From: Sulfitobacter sp.
GTDB lineage: Bacteria; Pseudomonadota; Alphaproteobacteria; Rhodobacterales; Rhodobacteraceae
Direction: 5' to 3'
NCBI GenBank assembly: GCA_024636405.1
Contig: JAGXHC010000007.1
Location: forward strand, 1 to 10,914
DNA length: 10,914 nt
Under the pieces are notes generated by a model, which was given only the letters and a program-made list of their open reading frames with translations, did no database searches and had not been told where the DNA came from. Below, one piece after another: positions 7,560 to 10,914 of this stretch (position 1 is the first letter of the stretch; each line of letters starts with the position of its first letter). The position numbers were made by a program, and so were the translations under genes.

Positions 7560-8759
7560 ATGACGACCTTGACCCGCTCCAAGACCCATTTGTCCGTATT
7601 GGCGGTTCTGGGTGTGACACATCTGCTGAACGATCTGATGCAGTCGCTGATCCCGGCGTCCTATCCGATTCTGAAAGAAGCCTACGCGCTCGATTTTGTT
7701 CAGATCGGTATGATTACCCTCACGTTCCAGATCGCGGGCGCGCTGCTGCAACCGGTGATGGGCATGGCGACTGATCGCTATCCTGCGCCGTATTCGCCGG
7801 TTGTGGGGATGATGTTCACTCTGTCCGGGCTGGTCAGTCTGGCCTATTCCGTCAGCTATCCGATGATCCTTCTTTCCGTGGCGCTGATCGGGATCGGCTC
7901 TTCGATCTTTCATCCCGAAGCGACGCGCATGGCACGCTATGCAGCGGGCGGGCGGCAAGGGCTTGCGCAGGGTATTTTCCAGGTTGGCGGACAGGCAGGC
8001 GGTGCGCTTGGCCCGGTTTTCGCCGCGTTCATCATCGTGCCCTGGGGACAGCCAAGCCTTGCCTGGTTTGCGGTGGCTGCACTGCTGGCGATGATGCTTT
8101 TGACATGGATCGGCAGCAAGCAGCGCCAGATCAGTGCCGAATTCGCTGCCATGCGCGCGCGCAGCAGTGAGGGCAAAGAGCCGCTCAGGCACGCGCCGCT
8201 GACCATTGGTGTCGGGCTTGTGGTCCTGACCCTGCTGATGTTCACCAAGAACGCATACGGTGAAAGTTTCAGGTCATTTTACATCTTCTATCTGATCGAA
8301 AAGTTCGGGCTTTCGATTCCGGCATCGCAAATGATGCTCTTTGTCTTTTTGTTTTCTGCGGCAGTCGGGGTCTTGATCGGCGGGATAATCGGCGACCGGA
8401 TCGGGCGCTACCGGATTATCTGGATTTCGGTTCTGGGTCCGCTGCCCCTGACGCTGATCCTGCCCTATGCCGATCTGTTCTGGACCGGCGTCCTGACGAT
8501 TATGATAAACCTGATCATGGCCAGTGCCTTTGCCTCAATCCTGATTTACGCGATGGATCTATTGCCCAACCGGATCGGCCTGATCGGCGGACTGTTCTAC
8601 GGGCTCAACTTCGGTCTTGGCGGTATCGCCGCGGCATTTCTTGGCGTGCTGGCAGACAGTTACGGCGTCGAAACCGTCTATCGGATCTGCTCCTTTTTGC
8701 CGCTGGCGGGATTGCTGACATGGTTCCTTCCCCGGATCGACGAGGGCAGAGGCCCTTGA
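7560..8759 (+). CDS. MFS transporter, fosmidomycin-resistance protein (Fsr) type
   Basis: This 399-residue, about 12-helix inner-membrane transporter of the major facilitator superfamily closely matches the Fsr pattern. Signs are GVTHLLNDLMQSLIPASYPI (18-37), the motif-A loop GMATDRYP (68-75), FHPEATRMARYAAGGRQGLA (117-136) followed by GQAGGALGP, a second-half motif-A loop GGIIGDRIGRYR (274-285), and LIGGLFYGLNFGLGGIAAAF (341-360). A basic cytoplasmic linker lies at about 187-212. Escherichia coli Fsr exports fosmidomycin, but many relatives have unknown substrates, so the resistance name should not be taken literally. The ATG at 7560 has only a weak GAAAG nine bases upstream. It lies 124 bases after the RND pump and 86 bases before the racemase-like gene in the same direction. 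It may therefore move the substrate or product of that cluster; this is inference from position only. Confidence 0.9.
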   Translation: MTTLTRSKTHLSVLAVLGVTHLLNDLMQSLIPASYPILKEAYALDFVQIGMITLTFQIAGALLQPVMGMATDRYPAPYSPVVGMMFTLSGLVSLAYSVSYPMILLSVALIGIGSSIFHPEATRMARYAAGGRQGLAQGIFQVGGQAGGALGPVFAAFIIVPWGQPSLAWFAVAALLAMMLLTWIGSKQRQISAEFAAMRARSSEGKEPLRHAPLTIGVGLVVLTLLMFTKNAYGESFRSFYIFYLIEKFGLSIPASQMMLFVFLFSAAVGVLIGGIIGDRIGRYRIIWISVLGPLPLTLILPYADLFWTGVLTIMINLIMASAFASILIYAMDLLPNRIGLIGGLFYGLNFGLGGIAAAFLGVLADSYGVETVYRICSFLPLAGLLTWFLPRIDEGRGP

Positions 8760-8845
8760 CCGCCATGCTGCGGCATATGACATTATGGCGTCCAGCCGAT
8801 AGATGACATCACGATCCCGACGTTGCCCCAAACAATGGAAAACCC

Positions 8846-9502
8846 ATGACCATTCATGTCATTAACCCAAATAGCCTGACACATGTAACGGATGGGATCG
8901 ATAGGGCGCTCGCCCCGATGCGCGCCGCGTGCAGTGTTGATATTGTGACCCACACACTTGCCGAAGGCCCTCCGGGCATTGAAACGCAAGCGCATGTGGA
9001 TCTGGTCAGCGGTCCTTTGCTGCGCACGGCGGCAAGGCTTGAAGATGGGGCATCCGCCTTTGTGATCGCGTGTTATTCCGATCCGGGGCTGGCGGCGCTG
9101 CGCGAACAATCAAGCCACCCGGTTTTTGGCATCGCCGAAAGCGCCATTCTGACGGCGATGACGATGGGCCAGCGGTTTGGCGTGATCTCCATTCTCAACA
9201 GGTCGATCCCGCGGCATCTGCGCTATATCGGGGCGATGGGGGTGATGGACCGTCTGGCAGGGGATCTGGCGTTGGAACTGGGCGTTGCGGCATTGTCTGA
9301 CGAAGACCGGACGTATCACCGGCTGGTTGAGGTTGGCCGCCAATTGCAAACCGGCCACGGCGCCGAGGTGTTGATTTTGGGATGTGCCGGGATGGCCGCT
9401 TACCGCAGCCGTCTGTCGGCAGAGCTGGGGTGCCCCATCATTGACCCAAGTCAGGCGGCGACCGCCATGGCCATCGGGGCGCTGGCGCTGCGACACATCT
9501 AA
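8846..9502 (+). CDS. Hydantoin racemase-like Asp/Glu racemase superfamily protein
   Basis: This is a predicted cofactor-independent, two-cysteine racemase or epimerase, cytoplasmic, most like hydantoin/allantoin racemases that invert 5-substituted hydantoins so a stereospecific hydantoinase can use both forms. The 218-residue length is normal. It opens with the family's INPNS motif (6-10). Both catalytic cysteines are present: C76 in ACYSDPGL and C180 in LGCAGMA, close to C76/C181 described for rhizobial hydantoin racemases. Keeping both cysteines argues against the one-cysteine arylmalonate decarboxylase branch. The C-terminal PIIDPSQAATAMAIGAL is also typical. GGA six bases before ATG 8846 supports the start. 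The next gene begins 19 bases downstream, so they form an operon; an amidohydrolase of the hydantoinase family lies just beyond on the opposite strand. The actual substrate is not determined. Confidence 0.88.
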   Translation: MTIHVINPNSLTHVTDGIDRALAPMRAACSVDIVTHTLAEGPPGIETQAHVDLVSGPLLRTAARLEDGASAFVIACYSDPGLAALREQSSHPVFGIAESAILTAMTMGQRFGVISILNRSIPRHLRYIGAMGVMDRLAGDLALELGVAALSDEDRTYHRLVEVGRQLQTGHGAEVLILGCAGMAAYRSRLSAELGCPIIDPSQAATAMAIGALALRHI

Positions 9503-9521
9503 TCAAGGGAAAGCACAACAC

Positions 9522-10445
9522 ATGACTACATTTACCGGCGACGCAAAAGGCGTCTATGTGATTGCGGTCACGCCCTTCAAACCGGACGGGTCGATCGACA
9601 TGGCCAGCACCGACGCAATGGTTGATTTCTACCTGCAAGCGGGTGCCACCGGCCTCACGGTATTGGGGATGATGGGCGAGGCGCCCAAGCTGACGGTGGT
9701 TGAGAGCCAAGATGTCGTTCGCCGGGTTCTAAAGCGGGTCAATGGCAAGGTGCCCGTGGTGGTAGGTGTCTCAGCGCCGGGATTTGCCCAGATGGAGACG
9801 CTGTCAAAGATGGTCATGGACGACGGGGCCGACGGGGTGATGATTGCGCCGCCCGGCAGCCTGCGCACCGATGATCAGATCGTCAACTATTATCATCAGG
9901 CTGCCGATGTCATTGGCGATGCGCCCTTTGTGCTTCAGGATTTTCCCTTGGCCACCGGCGTGCAGATGGCGGTGCCGGTGATTGCGCGGATCGTGAATGA
10001 CCTGCCCGCCTGCGTCTGCCTGAAACACGAAGACTGGCCAGGGTTGGAGAAAATCAGCGCCCTGCGCAAAGAAGGTACGCTGGATCGGCGCATTTCCATT
10101 CTGTGCGGTAACGGTGGTCTGTTTTTGCCAGAGGAAATGCAGCGCGGGGCAGACGGGGCCATGACCGGCTTCGCCTATCCTGAAATGATGGTCAGCGTTG
10201 TGCGGGAATACGAAAAAGGCGACGCCACGCGGGCGTGGGACCTGTTTGACGCTTATTTGCCGCTGGCGCGGTTTGAACAGCAGCCGGGACTGGGGCTGAC
10301 CATTCGCAAACATATTCTCGCGCAGCGCGGGGTGATCGCGCATGACACGCTGCGCCGCCCCGGCGCGCCGGTGACAGTGACCTGCAAAGCCGAAATTGCG
10401 CTGCTGATGCAACGTCTTGATGTCCGGCTGAAGGAACTGAACTGA
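9522..10445 (+). CDS. DHDPS/NAL superfamily class I aldolase-like protein with altered active site
   Basis: This 307-residue TIM-barrel protein belongs to the dihydrodipicolinate synthase/N-acetylneuraminate lyase superfamily, which form a Schiff base with a 2-oxo acid. The N-terminal strand GVYVIAVTPFKPDGSID (10-26) and the Schiff-base lysine K168 in CVCLKHEDWPG are clear. The usual GTTGE loop reads GMMGE (49-53), so the threonine pair is replaced by Met-Met. The usual LYNVP reads LQDFP (138-142), so the catalytic Tyr is Gln139. It is therefore very unlikely to be the lysine-biosynthesis enzyme DapA; an aldolase, hydratase or decarboxylating lyase for another oxo acid is more likely. AAGGG 12 bases before ATG 9522 and the alignment of the barrel start support this start over an upstream in-frame extension into the racemase gene. 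It probably shares a transcript with the racemase-like gene. Confidence 0.88.
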   Translation: MTTFTGDAKGVYVIAVTPFKPDGSIDMASTDAMVDFYLQAGATGLTVLGMMGEAPKLTVVESQDVVRRVLKRVNGKVPVVVGVSAPGFAQMETLSKMVMDDGADGVMIAPPGSLRTDDQIVNYYHQAADVIGDAPFVLQDFPLATGVQMAVPVIARIVNDLPACVCLKHEDWPGLEKISALRKEGTLDRRISILCGNGGLFLPEEMQRGADGAMTGFAYPEMMVSVVREYEKGDATRAWDLFDAYLPLARFEQQPGLGLTIRKHILAQRGVIAHDTLRRPGAPVTVTCKAEIALLMQRLDVRLKELN

Positions 10446-10458
10446 CGGGTCGTGAATG

Positions 10459-10486
10459 AACCGCGCCAAGGTGCGGCGGCGGTTTT
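10459..10486 (+). terminator. Possible rho-independent terminator after the DHDPS-like gene
   Basis: AACCGC (10459-10464) pairs perfectly with GCGGTT (10479-10484), a further GCC/GGC pairing is possible inside with one bulged base, and the right arm runs into TTTT ending at 10486. It lies 13 bases after the stop of the DHDPS-like gene, in the gap between two convergent genes. The U-tract is short, so strength is uncertain, and no matching T-run exists for the opposite strand. Confidence 0.45.
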
Positions 10487-10568
10487 GAACCAGATCTTGG
10501 ACGGAAGTGAAGACATCGCCTTGAACAACGGGCCGCATTCTGATCATATTACGTGTATATTTAGCGAT

Positions 10569-10914
10569 TTATGACGAACCCGGTGGCTGGCGCATCATGC
10601 GCTGCCACGCGCCGTCTCCGGGTGCTGCGTGCAATGTGGCACCGTCCACGATCATCTTGCCTCTTACCATAACGGACGTTGGTGCACCTTTGATGGTCGT
10701 GCCTTCAAACGGATTATACCCGACATTGTCGTGCAGGTCGTTGGCCCCATAAGTCGTGGTGGTGGCGGGATTCCAGATGGCGATATCAGCGTCAAACCCT
10801 GTGGCAATCTGGCCTTTTGTTTGCAATCCGAATGCCTTGGCCGGTGCGGTGGCGGTCAAATCAACAAAATCTTCCAGGCTCATGCGGTTTTCGCTGACCA
10901 TGGCGTTGAACAAA
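10569..10914 (-). CDS. Dihydropyrimidinase/D-hydantoinase-type amidohydrolase (partial, C-terminal part)
   Basis: Only the last 114 or so residues are in the window; the start and the metal-binding barrel lie beyond the right edge. What is visible matches the C-terminus of cyclic amidohydrolases that open hydantoin or dihydropyrimidine rings: LEDFVDLTATAPAKAFGL, then KGQIATGFDADIAIWNP (the return to the small beta-sandwich), then NVGYNPFEG, GAPTSVMVRGKMIVDG and a short C-terminal tail ending at a TAA stop. The family usually has D before YNPFEG, here G. The codon at 10911-10913 is TTG (Leu) within the gene, not a start. It converges on the racemase/DHDPS-like pair, with 123 bases between stops. 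Dihydropyrimidinase, D-hydantoinase and phenylhydantoinase cannot be separated from this fragment; allantoinase or dihydroorotase are less likely because of the YNPFEG motif. Confidence 0.87.
   Translation of the reverse strand, partial: LFNAMVSENRMSLEDFVDLTATAPAKAFGLQTKGQIATGFDADIAIWNPATTTTYGANDLHDNVGYNPFEGTTIKGAPTSVMVRGKMIVDGATLHAAPGDGAWQRMMRQPPGSS

Noticed and set aside
7526..7561. Imperfect direct repeat CAGCCTGAGAT / CAGCTGAGAT before the MFS start
   Set aside because: Short, imperfect and only two copies; likely chance, although an operator half-site pair is conceivable.
7284..8192. Open minus-strand frame of 302 codons spanning the pump end and the MFS gene
   Set aside because: Arg/His/Gln-rich composition, no recognisable domain, and it crosses two well-supported plus-strand genes.
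9384..9521. 46-residue N-terminal extension of the DHDPS-like protein
   Set aside because: It lies within the racemase gene and shows no DHDPS-like sequence; the barrel starts properly at ATG 9522 behind a ribosome site.
9804..10547. Open minus-strand frame of 247 codons
   Set aside because: Antisense to the DHDPS-like gene; composition typical of a shadow frame.
10446..10574. In-frame open stretch of 42 codons right after the DHDPS-like stop (possible GTG-started small ORF at 10452, or readthrough extension)
   Set aside because: A run this short without stops is expected by chance, there is no good ribosome site, and it overlaps the terminator-like hairpin and the end of the convergent amidohydrolase gene.

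Overview
The window looks like chromosomal DNA of an alphaproteobacterium, most likely Rhodobacterales/Roseobacter group. This is inferred from the GC-rich codon use and the protein flavour of the Ku, LigD, RND and MFS genes; no rRNA or tRNA is present to test it. Coding density is high: eight genes, none of the gaps exceeds about 125 bases, and I see no insertion sequence, CRISPR array, tRNA or prophage gene.

Left part (1-3016, all on the minus strand): a non-homologous end-joining pair, ku followed by ligD with a one-base stop/start overlap (TGATG), and upstream of ku a small DUF421/YetF-type membrane protein. ligD runs off the left edge; its phosphoesterase and ligase domains are visible and the polymerase domain would lie outside.

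Middle (3153-7435, plus strand, divergent from the DUF421 gene): a two-gene RND efflux operon, a periplasmic adaptor followed by a full-length HAE1-type inner-membrane pump, translationally coupled by a four-base overlap. No outer-membrane channel gene accompanies it.

Right part (7560-10914): an MFS transporter of the fosmidomycin-resistance (Fsr) type, then a hydantoin-racemase-like enzyme and a DHDPS-superfamily lyase 19 bases apart, all on the plus strand. Convergent to them, entering from the right edge, is the C-terminal part of a dihydropyrimidinase/D-hydantoinase-type amidohydrolase. Together they suggest a catabolic island for a cyclic-amide (hydantoin- or pyrimidine-like) compound: uptake or export by the MFS protein, racemisation, ring opening, and aldol-type cleavage or hydration of a product. 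The substrate cannot be read from the sequence. The most unusual point is that the DHDPS-like protein keeps the Schiff-base lysine but has lost the threonine pair and the tyrosine of the classical proton relay.
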